This document shows, in pieces, positions 33,497 through 42,802 of a DNA stretch of 64,000 bases; within the stretch, counting starts at the first letter, position 1; each line of letters begins with the position of its first letter. This DNA is from Paenibacillus silagei (GTDB lineage: Bacteria > Bacillota > Bacilli > Paenibacillales > Paenibacillaceae), in assembly GCF_017874735.1 (NCBI RefSeq), contig NZ_JAGGLV010000013.1, forward strand, positions 1 through 64,000. The letters are read 5' to 3'. A model generated the notes under the pieces. That model did no database searches, had not been told where the DNA came from, and saw nothing but the letters and a program-made list of their open reading frames with translations. The translations under genes and the position numbers were made by a program.

Positions 33497-33856
33497 TTAT
33501 CCTTCTATACCCTGCGGATACGGCTGGGGGTAAATAATGAAATCTTCAAGTCCGGCCTTCTCCAGCTGGGTGATGTTATATTCATCCGGAGTCCCTTCCA
33601 CGCCGGCATAACCCTTGCGGGTATACATATGAATGGCATCGGGAAAGGCATCACGCAGGACTGCACGGATTTTTTTGCCTGAGCTGTCATTGTCCATGTA
33701 CAGGTAGACTTCCCCGTCCCGGATGGTATTCCGCAGGGATTCCAGCTTCAGGGTATTCAGCGTACCGAAGGTGCACAGAATGTCGACCTCTGGTTCAAGC
33801 AGCCGCCTCAGTCTGCTGCGGTCGTTCTTGCCTTCGACAATAATGGTGATGGACAT
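33497..33856 (-). CDS. Small TOPRIM-domain protein
   Basis: This 119-residue protein is little more than a TOPRIM fold. IIVEGKNDRSRL at the N-terminus supplies the conserved Glu, and YMDNDSSGKKIRAVL near the middle gives the acidic DxD-type pair. Such minimal TOPRIM proteins resemble the catalytic part of RNase M5 or primases and may act on RNA or DNA with Mg2+. ATG 33856 was preferred over a TTG two codons earlier. It is convergent with the SCO gene. Its specific substrate is unknown. Confidence 0.8.
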   Translation of the reverse strand: MSITIIVEGKNDRSRLRRLLEPEVDILCTFGTLNTLKLESLRNTIRDGEVYLYMDNDSSGKKIRAVLRDAFPDAIHMYTRKGYAGVEGTPDEYNITQLEKAGLEDFIIYPQPYPQGIEG

Positions 33857-33966
33857 ATGCAATCAGCCCCCGGATCTTAGTTGTTATGACGATATTGTAC
33901 CTAAGCTGCGCTATTTTTAACAGCTTGGCGGAACAATATGTATTCATTCCCCGGGAAATGTCGCAT

Positions 33967-35145
33967 TCAGGCGGCCGGGCTGTTCCAGCCGGGAGCGTAG
34001 GAAGAGAGACGGCCGGATCTGCCCGGAGGCAGCAGCATAAGGGCTGTCATCAGCAGCACGAAGGCGATGAAGTACGGGGACACGTACTCCCTTAGCTGCC
34101 CGGCAGCGACGGGTCCGGCGAAGGCCCCGAGGGACATGGCGATGGATTGCAGTGAGAAGGTCCGGCCCAGCCGTCCTGCGCCGCCCAGGCTGATGAAGAG
34201 GGAGGCCATAGCCGGGAACAACACGCCTTTGGCAGAGCCGAGCAGGAAGAGAACCACTCCGGCCGGGATGCTGCGGAAGGCAGCCAGGGTGAAGAAGCAG
34301 AGAGCCATCCCCAATAAGGCAGCGGCAATCCGGATGCCCGGCGAGAGGCGGTTCAGGAAGAACAGGCAGAGGGTCGCCAGCGCTCCAAGGCTGAGCAGGG
34401 AGAGCAGAATTCCGGTAGAGACCATTCCGTCTTGTCCTTGTGACAGCGGAAGCTCGAAGAACAGTACGCCCTGGGAGCAGGATACGAAGAAGGGCAGCAG
34501 ATAGTAACGCCTGGAGACAGCAGGCTGGCCGGTAGCGGCCGCCCCAGACGGCAGATTCTCCTTCACCGGGAGTACTGGCCCCGGCAGGGCCAGGGCCGGA
34601 TTATGCTTCGGCACACTGAAGAAGGCCATCACACCGGTGAAGATCAGGAGCCACCCCAATGTACTGAACGTGCCGGAGTAACCGGCTTTGGCGACGATGA
34701 AGGCTCCGGCGGCAGGGGAGACAACCGAAGCTAGCGTGTGAATAATTCCGTTGCCTGACATGTATTTACCCTGGGTCGCAGGGTCAGACGAGAGCGAGGC
34801 CAAGAGGGTCATACAGGCAGGGGAGAGGAACGCCAGAGCGAACCCGCTCGCTGCCCGCAGCAGGAGTAGATGCCAGGGCAGCTGGGCATGCGCCTGCAGA
34901 AGCAGGATCAGACCTGCTACAGTAAGGGCGAATACGATATAGCGGCGGCTGCCGTTGCGGTCTACAAGTACACCGGCCAGCAGATTGCCCGGGAGGTGGG
35001 TCAGGGAATACATCCCCATCATCCAGCCGATGAAGGCCGGGCCCGCTCCCAGGGACATGGCAAAGGGTGTCAGGATAGGGTACTGGGCATGTAAATCGAA
35101 GAACGCCAGGAACATGAAGAGGTACAGCCACATTGCAGTTTTCAC
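33967..35145 (-). CDS. MFS transporter
   Basis: The protein is 392 residues from GTG 35145, eight bases after GGAGG. It has twelve predicted membrane helices and the MFS loop 2-3 signature region (GWMMGMYSLTHLPGNLLAGVLVDRNGSRRYI). A central loop (KENLPSGAAATGQPAVSRR) divides the two halves. It is likely a proton-driven exporter or sugar/drug transporter; nothing identifies the substrate, and neighbours do not help. Confidence 0.85.
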   Translation of the reverse strand: MKTAMWLYLFMFLAFFDLHAQYPILTPFAMSLGAGPAFIGWMMGMYSLTHLPGNLLAGVLVDRNGSRRYIVFALTVAGLILLLQAHAQLPWHLLLLRAASGFALAFLSPACMTLLASLSSDPATQGKYMSGNGIIHTLASVVSPAAGAFIVAKAGYSGTFSTLGWLLIFTGVMAFFSVPKHNPALALPGPVLPVKENLPSGAAATGQPAVSRRYYLLPFFVSCSQGVLFFELPLSQGQDGMVSTGILLSLLSLGALATLCLFFLNRLSPGIRIAAALLGMALCFFTLAAFRSIPAGVVLFLLGSAKGVLFPAMASLFISLGGAGRLGRTFSLQSIAMSLGAFAGPVAAGQLREYVSPYFIAFVLLMTALMLLPPGRSGRLSSYAPGWNSPAA

Positions 35146-35398
35146 GGATAACACCTCCAGATTAGCGGCCAGCCGCTGATGACGGAACGGATTCCAGCAG
35201 AGGGAACAGCCTACTTGTACTTTACGTGCGGCAGCGGGGGCTTATACCATTTTCTTGGCAAGCCCCTGTATGCAGTTCTGCATTCCGGCAACCATGAATT
35301 ATAAGGGTCATTCATGTATAATAATTAATATTAATGAAATGTCTGACGGGACAGCGTCCCGGAGTGGCGAAATTTGCGATTGGGGTGTTGTGAAATTG

Positions 35399-35842
35399 AT
35401 GAATCCGGAAGTGTGGTCACAGTTTATCAGAGAGAATTGGCTTGTTATTGTTATTGCGCTTGTCCTGCTGTTCGCAGTCGTTAACATCGTTAAGACTATG
35501 CTGAAATGGGCTATCGTCGTCGTTATTGTGGTGGGGTTATTCATTTATAGCGGGGTGACCATGGATCAGATCGGTAATGCCGTTAACAAAGTGGCGGACG
35601 GGACAGTCAGCACGCTGAAGAATGAGGCGCAGGAGGTTATGCTCAAAGAAGCGCAGGAGGCGGTCTATACCTCTGGCGGTGACGGCACCTTCACCATCAC
35701 TACTCCTAATCTGGAGGTGAAGGGCTCCGCTGCAGAGGACAAGGTGGAAGTGGTCTTCCGCGGAGTCAGCCTCGGGAAGTGGAGCGTTACGGATACAACC
35801 AAGACCTTCATCGACGAAGCCCGGAAGCAGGCGGGCAAGTAA
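35399..35842 (+). CDS. Membrane-anchored hypothetical protein, 147 residues
   Basis: ATG 35399 opens MNPEVWSQFIRENWLVIVIALVLLF; the longer frame from 35255 lacks a ribosome site and gives an unlikely N-terminus. Two hydrophobic helices (about 13-31 and 36-53) precede an extracytoplasmic or cytoplasmic tail with an amphipathic helix (LKNEAQEVMLKEAQEAVY) and a small beta-rich end (TFTITTPNLEVKGSAAEDKVEVVFRGVSLGKW). No family name is recalled. It is 51 bases from the transglutaminase-like gene and probably in its operon. Confidence 0.7.
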   Translation: MNPEVWSQFIRENWLVIVIALVLLFAVVNIVKTMLKWAIVVVIVVGLFIYSGVTMDQIGNAVNKVADGTVSTLKNEAQEVMLKEAQEAVYTSGGDGTFTITTPNLEVKGSAAEDKVEVVFRGVSLGKWSVTDTTKTFIDEARKQAGK

Positions 35843-35893
35843 TAGTGCAGCGGGCTCAGGGTTACCTGCAGCAGCAGAAGGAGGAGTGATTCA

Positions 35894-37033
35894 TTGAATA
35901 CCTGGATAGAAAGTCTTCGTGAAGCCAATATCATCTCCATTGTTCTGCTGCTGATCGTCCTCTTCTCTGCACTGCAGGGCTGGGGCCGGGGCTTCCGCAG
36001 AGCAGCCGGAGGGTTGTTCGGCATGCTCGGATCAGGAGTGCTTGCGGCAGCTTCGCTGGTGATGGCGATTCCCGCAGCCGTATACCTCTCGCCTGCTGCC
36101 GGGAACTGGGCTTCCGGCATTACTCCGCCGGAGGACAAGCTAAGCCAATGGCAGCAGCTATATTATACCGGTGCCTCTGTACTGGCGAATTCACCGGTAG
36201 TGCGGTTTCTGTTGCTGCTCTTGCTGTGCTATACCTTGATTCGTCTGCTGCTGGGTCTGCTGTTCCTGCTGCTGCCGTTTCGCCTGCCGCGCCAGTCCGG
36301 GAGGGGTTCGGGGCGGATCACAGGCGCCAGCCGGCTGGTCGGGGCAGTGCTTGGCACCGCCGCAGGGCTTACCCGGGCCATGGTGCTGGTCTTTGTCCTG
36401 TTCATCAGTGTCGCTCTGAACCCGGACAGCGGCTTCAGCCGCTATGTGCAATCATCACCGGTCTACAGCCAGAGTGCGGAAGCGGTATTTGAGCCGCTGG
36501 CCGGTGAACAGGTCAGAGGCAAGCTTCCGGTACTGACCAAGGCGGTAGCCGCCGAGATGAGTGACATTCTCCGTCGTAAATATGAGGTGATTGACCATGA
36601 TATTTCGGCGGATATTGCCGGTGCAGCCGCAGAGATTGCCGGACAAGCAAGCGGCGATGAAGAGAAGGCCAGGCTGCTCTATGACTGGGTAGGCTCGCGT
36701 ATTGCCTACGACTATAACAAGGCGAAGAATTATGAAGAGAGACGGATCTGGCACGAGCAGACCCCGCAGGATACGATGGATACGCGGCTTGGGGTATGCA
36801 TTGATTACGCGCGGCTCTATGCCATGATGGCCCGCTCGCAAGGTCTTCAGGTGCGTGTCGTCACCGGCAAGGGCTATGACGGTCAAGGCGGTTATGGCCC
36901 GCATGCCTGGAATGAGGTCTATATCAGCAGCAGCGCAGCCTGGATTCCGCTCGATTCCACCTGGGCCAGCAGCGGTAACTGGTTCAATCCGGGGGATTTC
37001 GACTCCACGCATATCAAGGAGAACATCCTCTGA
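35894..37033 (+). CDS. CvpA-like membrane domain fused to transglutaminase-like domain
   Basis: The protein is 379 residues from TTG 35894, behind AAGGAGGAG. Residues 1-180 have four or five membrane helices in a CvpA-like layout (VLLLIVLFSALQGWGRGFRRAAGGLFGML). Residues about 255-375 are a transglutaminase/protease core with all three catalytic positions: Cys302 (GVCIDYARL), His337 (GPHAWNEV) and Asp354 (LDSTW). The catalytic domain probably faces outside and may cross-link or cleave peptides in the wall; this is inference. It lies just upstream of two PBP2-type genes, consistent with a wall role. Confidence 0.82.
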   Translation: MNTWIESLREANIISIVLLLIVLFSALQGWGRGFRRAAGGLFGMLGSGVLAAASLVMAIPAAVYLSPAAGNWASGITPPEDKLSQWQQLYYTGASVLANSPVVRFLLLLLLCYTLIRLLLGLLFLLLPFRLPRQSGRGSGRITGASRLVGAVLGTAAGLTRAMVLVFVLFISVALNPDSGFSRYVQSSPVYSQSAEAVFEPLAGEQVRGKLPVLTKAVAAEMSDILRRKYEVIDHDISADIAGAAAEIAGQASGDEEKARLLYDWVGSRIAYDYNKAKNYEERRIWHEQTPQDTMDTRLGVCIDYARLYAMMARSQGLQVRVVTGKGYDGQGGYGPHAWNEVYISSSAAWIPLDSTWASSGNWFNPGDFDSTHIKENIL

Positions 37034-37073
37034 GAAGGAAGCGGACGCTCTTGTATCTATGGTACAATAACAG

Positions 37074-37133
37074 CGGGCAAGTGGAAACTGCTGTGTCGTC
37101 CTTTCAAAGGACGGTACCGTTAGCTCTTGCCCG
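37074..37133 (+). promoter_or_regulatory. Nested hairpin in the leader of the first PBP2 gene
   Basis: CGGGCAAG (37074-37081) pairs with CTTGCCCG (37126-37133), enclosing a second perfect stem CGTCCTTT/AAAGGACG (37097-37113). No T-run follows. It lies in the 150-base gap after the transglutaminase gene and 50 bases before the PBP start, so it may tune expression or mark a processing point. Confidence 0.45.
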
Positions 37134-37183
37134 TGATCTGACGGATAAGCAGTACTGCAAACCATACAAGGAGAGGACTTGCT

Positions 37184-39250
37184 GTGAGATGGTTCGGTAA
37201 GCCGGGCTCCGGCCCGGGTGATGGAGAGACCCGCAACTACCTGAGCTTACGCATAAATCTGTTTTTCTTCGGCACTTTTTTTATTTTTGTGATCATTATG
37301 ATCCGGCTTGCGGGACTGCAGTTTGTAGAGAGTCCCGAGCTTAGCGAGGTGGAGGCCAGCCGGGAGACCAAGGATGTTCCGCTTGCAGCGATCCGGGGGA
37401 CTATTCACGCGGCGGGCGGGGAAGACATCGCCCATTCCACACCGATTCAGTCGCTATTCGTTACGTTAACCCAAGAATACACCGCGAAGGTCAAGAATAA
37501 GAACACCGGCTTATATGAACCCACCGCTGAAGCCAAGGAGAATACGAAAGCGCTGGTGGCGGGGCTGTCATCCGTTTTTGAACAGTATGGGGATCCCTCT
37601 GCGAAGAAGCTGCTCAAGGAGGATATCCTGCAACTGCTGGACCTTGATTACAAGAAGTCACTGGGGTATGTACCGCGCAAGATCAAGGCCGGTCTTACGA
37701 TGAAGGAAGTCGCCCATCTGATGGAGAACAGGCAGCGTTATCCCGGGGTGTCAGTGGTGGAGGAGAGTATCCGCCATTATGACAAGGACACGGTGGCTGT
37801 CCAAACGGTTGGTTATATGAAGCAATTCCGTTCTACAGAAACAGGATATAATTTATACAAAAATATCCGCAGCGCCATGAAACAAACGGGTGCGGACCCG
37901 GGACTTAGTTACAGGGAAGATGAGTTCGTCGGCATCTATGGTCTTGAACAGCAATACCAGCGCGAGCTTAGAGGGAAGAACGGGTATCAGACGATCTCAG
38001 TCAATGCCCAGAATATGGCCGAAGAGGTTATCGCGTTGGTCCCGCCCGTCAAGGGCAACGATATCTGGATGACGATTAACAAGCAGGTGCAGATGAGCAC
38101 AGAACAGGCGATTATGGATCAGCTCAACTGGCTGCACCGCAACCCTGTACAGGGGAAGCTTCATAAGGATGCGCTCACCGGCTATGCCGTTGCGATGGAA
38201 GTCGATACAGGCAATGTAGTGGCAATGGCGAATATGCCGGACTATGATACGAATGTCTGGAATGCCGAGAGGCTACCGCCAGAAGAGTGGGCCAAAATTG
38301 AGGACTATTATCAGAACGGGACGATTACCGATATTTCCTCCGGTATCTCCGGCAACGGACTGAAGTCATTGATCTTCCTGGGTTCCACGATTAAGCCGTT
38401 AAGCGTCCTGATCGGTCTGGAAGAAGGCTTATTCACTACCGGTGATACTTACATGGATAAAGGAATTGGTTATTTCGGTAAGAATAACAGCTCCTCGGTC
38501 AGGAATTCCTCTGGCCATGTCCTGGGCCCGCTTAGTCCAGCGAAGGCGATTCAGGAATCCTCGAATGCTTTTATGGTAGAGTGGGTCGGTAATGCCCTGT
38601 ACAAGAAGTATCCGGGAGAAGGCATTGCCATATGGGACAAATATATGAAGGCATTCGGCCTTGGGGTGTCTACGCAAAGCGGGCTTCCGGGTGAAAGTGC
38701 CGGAGTTGCCGATTATCTTGATCCGAAGAAGGCAGGCTCTGCCCAATCAGCGCTGGTACTTGCCTCCTTCGGCCAGAAGGGGAAATACACCGCACTGCAG
38801 CTTGCCCAGTATACGGCAACACTTGCGAATGAAGGTGTGCGGATTAAGCCCCAGCTCGTCAGTAAGATTACAGATCCCGATGGGAAGACGGTTAAGCAAT
38901 TTGGACGGGAAGTCCTGGACAGCATCTCGTTTCACCCTTCTTACTGGAAGGAGATCAAGCGCGGGATGAATACTAAGGTTAAGGCGTTTGACGGATTCCC
39001 GTATGACTTCGCCCGCAAGACAGGAACCTCTGAGATGGAAGCCTTCGGGGCCACCCGAGACAACGGGGTATTCATTGCTTATGCTCCGCGTGAGCATCCT
39101 AAGCTTGCGGTGGCCGTGATTATTCCGGAAGGCGGCTTTGGAGCGAACAGTGCCGCACCGGTAGCCCGCCGGATTTTTGAAGCCTATGACCAGGAGTATG
39201 GACTGGATGGAGTCCCTAAGAAGAATGTGCCAGAGTCAAGGGTGGATTAA
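37184..39250 (+). CDS. PBP2-type peptidoglycan transpeptidase, first of a tandem pair
   Basis: This 688-residue class B penicillin-binding protein cross-links peptidoglycan on the outer face of the membrane. A single membrane anchor (FFFGTFFIFVIIMIRLAGLQF, about 26-46) is followed by a long dimerisation/pedestal region with EGG-type EQQYQRELRGKNG. The transpeptidase domain has the active Ser in STIK (401-404), SSN (459-461) and KTGTS (612-616). GTG 37184 is the start. The next gene is a close paralogue, 33 bases downstream. Confidence 0.93.
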   Translation: MRWFGKPGSGPGDGETRNYLSLRINLFFFGTFFIFVIIMIRLAGLQFVESPELSEVEASRETKDVPLAAIRGTIHAAGGEDIAHSTPIQSLFVTLTQEYTAKVKNKNTGLYEPTAEAKENTKALVAGLSSVFEQYGDPSAKKLLKEDILQLLDLDYKKSLGYVPRKIKAGLTMKEVAHLMENRQRYPGVSVVEESIRHYDKDTVAVQTVGYMKQFRSTETGYNLYKNIRSAMKQTGADPGLSYREDEFVGIYGLEQQYQRELRGKNGYQTISVNAQNMAEEVIALVPPVKGNDIWMTINKQVQMSTEQAIMDQLNWLHRNPVQGKLHKDALTGYAVAMEVDTGNVVAMANMPDYDTNVWNAERLPPEEWAKIEDYYQNGTITDISSGISGNGLKSLIFLGSTIKPLSVLIGLEEGLFTTGDTYMDKGIGYFGKNNSSSVRNSSGHVLGPLSPAKAIQESSNAFMVEWVGNALYKKYPGEGIAIWDKYMKAFGLGVSTQSGLPGESAGVADYLDPKKAGSAQSALVLASFGQKGKYTALQLAQYTATLANEGVRIKPQLVSKITDPDGKTVKQFGREVLDSISFHPSYWKEIKRGMNTKVKAFDGFPYDFARKTGTSEMEAFGATRDNGVFIAYAPREHPKLAVAVIIPEGGFGANSAAPVARRIFEAYDQEYGLDGVPKKNVPESRVD

Positions 39251-39283
39251 ACGGTTTATTTTGATGTAGAGGAGTGAAAAACT

Positions 39284-41398
39284 GTGGGTGTTTTCCGAAA
39301 GCAGGCCTCCCCCCCGGAAGAGAAGGACAGCAAGAGCTCGCTTGGCCTGCGGCTTAACGTGTTTTTCTTCAGCACGTTTGTTATTTTTTGTGTCATTATT
39401 ATTCGTCTCGCAGTTATTCAATTTGTGGAAGGGCCGACGCTGACCGAGGTAGAGACCAGCCGGGATACCAAAAGTGTCCCGCTCGCCTCCATCCGCGGAG
39501 GCATCCGCGCAGCTGCAGGCGAGCAAATTGCCTACTCTACCTCCGTTCAAACGCTGTATGTTACGCTTACGAAGGAATATACAGCCAAGGCATTGGATAA
39601 GGAGACGGGGATCAGCTCGCTGAAGCCGGAGGCAAGAGCCAATGCGTATGCGCTGGCGAATAATCTGGTTGCGAAATTTAACGAATATGGCGACCCGAAC
39701 GGCGAGAAGCTGACCGTTAATGAAGTGATTAATTCTCTGGATTTATATTTCAAGAAATATTCGGGCTATATGGCCCGCAAGATCAAATCCGGTCTGACCA
39801 CCAAGGAAATCGCCTATTTCATGGAGCACAAAAGCGAGTTCCCCGGTCTGGAGATCGTAGAAGAAGGCGTGCGTCATTACGACAAGGATACCGTTGCCGT
39901 GCAGACGGTCGGCTATATCAAGCCCTTCAAATCCTCCAACACGCTCAACATCTACAAGAATATTCAGAGCGCGATGAAGAAGATCGGTGCAGATCCCGGC
40001 CTGAATTATAAAGACGATGAATTCGTCGGCTTCGACGGTCTGGAGCTGCAATACCAGCGGGAGCTGCGCGGCAAGAACGGCTATCAGGTCATCTCGGTGA
40101 ATCCGCAGAACATGGCCGAGAAGGTGGAAGAGGTAGTGCCGCCTGTCAAGGGTAATGATATCTGGATGACGATTGACAAGAATGTTCAGCTTAAGACGGA
40201 GCAGGCCATCACCGAACAGATTAATTGGCTGCACCGCAACTCTGTACAGGGTAAGACTCATCCTGACGCCAAGACAGGCTACGCCGTGGCGATGGAGGTC
40301 GATACCGGCAATATCGTGGCCATGGCCAGTATGCCGGATTACGATACCAATGTCTGGACAGCGGAGAAGCTGGATTCAGATACATGGAACAAGATCATGG
40401 GCAATTACCAGAACGGGACAATCACCCCGTATTCTTCCGGCCTGTCCGGTCATGGATTCGGCTCCACTGTACTGCTCGGTTCCACCATTAAGCCTCTGAC
40501 GGTGCTGATTGGTCTGAATGAAGGCTTCTTCAGCACTTCCTATACGTACACAGATAGAGGCATTGCCTATTTCGGTAAGGATGATAAATCCTCTGTCCGC
40601 AATTCCTCCGGGCACGTATACGGACCCATGCGACCGGCTAAGGCAATTGAAGATTCCTCTAACGTGTTCATGGTGGATATGATCGGCAAGAAGCTCTATG
40701 AGAAATACAAGGGTGAGGGCATTAATATCTGGGATAAGTATATGAAAGAATTCGGCCTGGGCGTATCTACGCAGAGCGGTCTGCCTAATGAATACCTGGG
40801 ACAGATCAACTACACAGATACTAAGGCAGCGGGCAGTGCGCAAGCCGCGCTGGTCTATGCCTCCTTCGGACAGCAGGGCCGTTATACGGTGCTGCAGCTA
40901 GCCCAGTATGCCTCGACGCTTGCGAATGAAGGGGTGCGGATTAAGCCGCAGCTTGTCAGCAAGATTACGGATTCATCGGGCAAGGTGGTCAAGAAGTTTG
41001 AGCGCGAGGTGCTGGATGAAGTGACGACCTTTGACAAGTCCTATTGGAGAGAGATTAAAAAGGGCATGAACAGTAAGGTCTCCGCATTCGCAGATTTCCC
41101 TTATGATTTTGCCCGTAAGACAGGGACCTCACAGCAGCTGGGAAAAGGACAATTACGCGATAACGGGGTATTTATTGCCTTCGCCCCGCGTAATAATCCT
41201 AAGTTAGCGGTGGCTGTGGTCATTCCGGAAGGCGGCTTCGGCTCCAACAGTGCCGCTCCGGTTGCGCGTAAAATTTTCGATGCTTATGATTGGGAGTACG
41301 GACTGGACGGTGTGCCTAAGAAAAGCCTGAAAACAGCGAACTCAAATGACGGCGCTGCTTCCGGTGACAGTGCCGATAATACTCCTGCAACAAACTGA
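39284..41398 (+). CDS. PBP2-type peptidoglycan transpeptidase, second of a tandem pair
   Basis: The protein is 704 residues from GTG 39284. It keeps the same architecture and motif positions as its neighbour: an anchor near 25-46, STIK at 400-403, SSN at 458-460 and KTGTS at 612-616. It is clearly the product of a tandem duplication. Long stretches are the same (for example YQRELRGKNGYQ and SGLPxE), while the pedestal and the C-terminus differ. The tail here is a Ser/Asp/Asn-rich extension of about 20 residues (NSNDGAASGDSADNTPATN) missing from the first copy. One copy may serve elongation and the other sporulation, which is inference. Confidence 0.93.
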   Translation: MGVFRKQASPPEEKDSKSSLGLRLNVFFFSTFVIFCVIIIRLAVIQFVEGPTLTEVETSRDTKSVPLASIRGGIRAAAGEQIAYSTSVQTLYVTLTKEYTAKALDKETGISSLKPEARANAYALANNLVAKFNEYGDPNGEKLTVNEVINSLDLYFKKYSGYMARKIKSGLTTKEIAYFMEHKSEFPGLEIVEEGVRHYDKDTVAVQTVGYIKPFKSSNTLNIYKNIQSAMKKIGADPGLNYKDDEFVGFDGLELQYQRELRGKNGYQVISVNPQNMAEKVEEVVPPVKGNDIWMTIDKNVQLKTEQAITEQINWLHRNSVQGKTHPDAKTGYAVAMEVDTGNIVAMASMPDYDTNVWTAEKLDSDTWNKIMGNYQNGTITPYSSGLSGHGFGSTVLLGSTIKPLTVLIGLNEGFFSTSYTYTDRGIAYFGKDDKSSVRNSSGHVYGPMRPAKAIEDSSNVFMVDMIGKKLYEKYKGEGINIWDKYMKEFGLGVSTQSGLPNEYLGQINYTDTKAAGSAQAALVYASFGQQGRYTVLQLAQYASTLANEGVRIKPQLVSKITDSSGKVVKKFEREVLDEVTTFDKSYWREIKKGMNSKVSAFADFPYDFARKTGTSQQLGKGQLRDNGVFIAFAPRNNPKLAVAVVIPEGGFGSNSAAPVARKIFDAYDWEYGLDGVPKKSLKTANSNDGAASGDSADNTPATN

Positions 41399-41491
41399 TG
41401 ATATTATAATCGAGTAGGAGATGGATCTGCGTAATACCAAATATACGGTTGCCTTCAAACGAAAGAGCAACCAAGAATGGAGGGGTGGCAA

Positions 41492-42271
41492 ATGACTGCC
41501 AAATACCGCCTGCTAGCATTGGATATGGATGGAACCCTACTGAACGACGAACAGAAGATTACCCCGCTTACGGTGGAATGGATCAAAAAAGCGATGGAAG
41601 CCGGCGTACATGTCTGCCTGTCTACCGGACGCTCCTCGCGCAGTGCGATGCCGTATGCTGAACAGCTTGGCTTGAACACTCCGATGATTATGGTCAACGG
41701 AAGTGAAGTCTGGCGTGCGCCTCATGAGCTGTATCGCCGGTCCCTGATGGATGTTGAACTGGTCCGGGAGATGCACAAGATCGCTGAAGAATTCGATATC
41801 TGGTTCTGGGCCTACTCCGTAGATGAGGTGTACAACCGGGATAGCTGGGACGGGGAGATTGACAGCAGGGAATGGCTGAAATTCGGCTATTCCACCGAGG
41901 ATAACGATATCCGTCATAAGCTGCTGATGCGCCTGCAGGAGCTGGGCGGGCTGGAGATCACCAACTCCTCGCCGTTCAACCTGGAGATTAATCCGCTTGG
42001 CGTCAATAAGGCTTCAGGCATCCTTGAAGTATGCAAGCTGCTGGGCATTCATATGTCCCAGGTTGTTGCCGTAGGCGACAGCCTCAACGACCTGGCAGCG
42101 ATCCAGCAGTCCGGCTTCGGAGTGGCCATGGGTAACGCCCAGGAAGCTGTCAAGCAGGAAGCGGATGCGGTAGTAGCTACGAATAATGAAGACGGGATCG
42201 CGGAAGTGATCCAGAAGTACATCCTGACAGAGGCCGGAACCTCGGCCGGACGCATATCGAAGCGAGCTTAA
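41492..42271 (+). CDS. Cof-type HAD-IIB hydrolase
   Basis: This 259-residue sugar-phosphate or nucleotide phosphatase is of the Cof family. Motif I is DMDGTLL with the nucleophile Asp11, motif II is in CLSTGRSSRSA, and motif IV is VGDSLNDLAAI. The C2B cap lies in between. ATG 41492 follows GGAGGGGTGGCAA. The substrate cannot be told from sequence. It is co-directional with the DUF456 gene, 19 bases away. Confidence 0.9.
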   Translation: MTAKYRLLALDMDGTLLNDEQKITPLTVEWIKKAMEAGVHVCLSTGRSSRSAMPYAEQLGLNTPMIMVNGSEVWRAPHELYRRSLMDVELVREMHKIAEEFDIWFWAYSVDEVYNRDSWDGEIDSREWLKFGYSTEDNDIRHKLLMRLQELGGLEITNSSPFNLEINPLGVNKASGILEVCKLLGIHMSQVVAVGDSLNDLAAIQQSGFGVAMGNAQEAVKQEADAVVATNNEDGIAEVIQKYILTEAGTSAGRISKRA

Positions 42272-42290
42272 GATTAAGGAGTTGAGGGAA

Positions 42291-42776
42291 TTGACAATTC
42301 TGGGCTGGATTCTGATCAATGCTTTATTCGCGATCGGGCTGGCGGGGGCGGTATATCCGATTCTGCCGGGGGCGCTTGCGATTTACCTGGCTTTCTTTGT
42401 ATATGGCTGGTTCTTTTCCTTCGACTCCTTCGGTCCCTGGTTCTGGATTGCCCAGACCCTGATCGTTGTCGTTCTGTTCATTGCCGACTACGTGGTCGGG
42501 GCCTGGGGCGTCAAGAAGTTCGGTGGCTCCCGCGCCTCCGTGATCGGCAGCACCATCGGTCTGATTGCCGGTCCGTTTGTGATTCCGGCATTTGGCCTGC
42601 TGATTGGCCCGTTCGCAGGTGCCTTCATCGGCGAGCTGATTGCCGGCGAGAAGGCCGGTAAAGCGGTTAAGGTCAGCTTCGGCGCTCTGCTGGGGCTGTT
42701 CAGCAGCACAGTCGTCAAGATTATTCTGCAGATTGCTATGATCGTCCTCTTCTTTATCTGGATCGGGCGTTACTAA
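42291..42776 (+). CDS. DUF456-family membrane protein
   Basis: The protein is 161 residues from TTG 42291, nine bases after AAGGAG; a TTG at 42282 is too close to that site. It has four hydrophobic helices with the glycine-rich pattern of the family (LAGAVYPILPGALAIYLAFFVYGW, VIGSTIGLIAGPFVIPAFGLLIGPFAGAFIGELIAG). The function is unknown. Glycine-zipper motifs resemble small pores. It lies between the HAD phosphatase and the flippase gene. Confidence 0.85.
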   Translation: MTILGWILINALFAIGLAGAVYPILPGALAIYLAFFVYGWFFSFDSFGPWFWIAQTLIVVVLFIADYVVGAWGVKKFGGSRASVIGSTIGLIAGPFVIPAFGLLIGPFAGAFIGELIAGEKAGKAVKVSFGALLGLFSSTVVKIILQIAMIVLFFIWIGRY

Positions 42777-42802
42777 ATTTATTGTGAAGAAGGCGAAACA
42801 GC

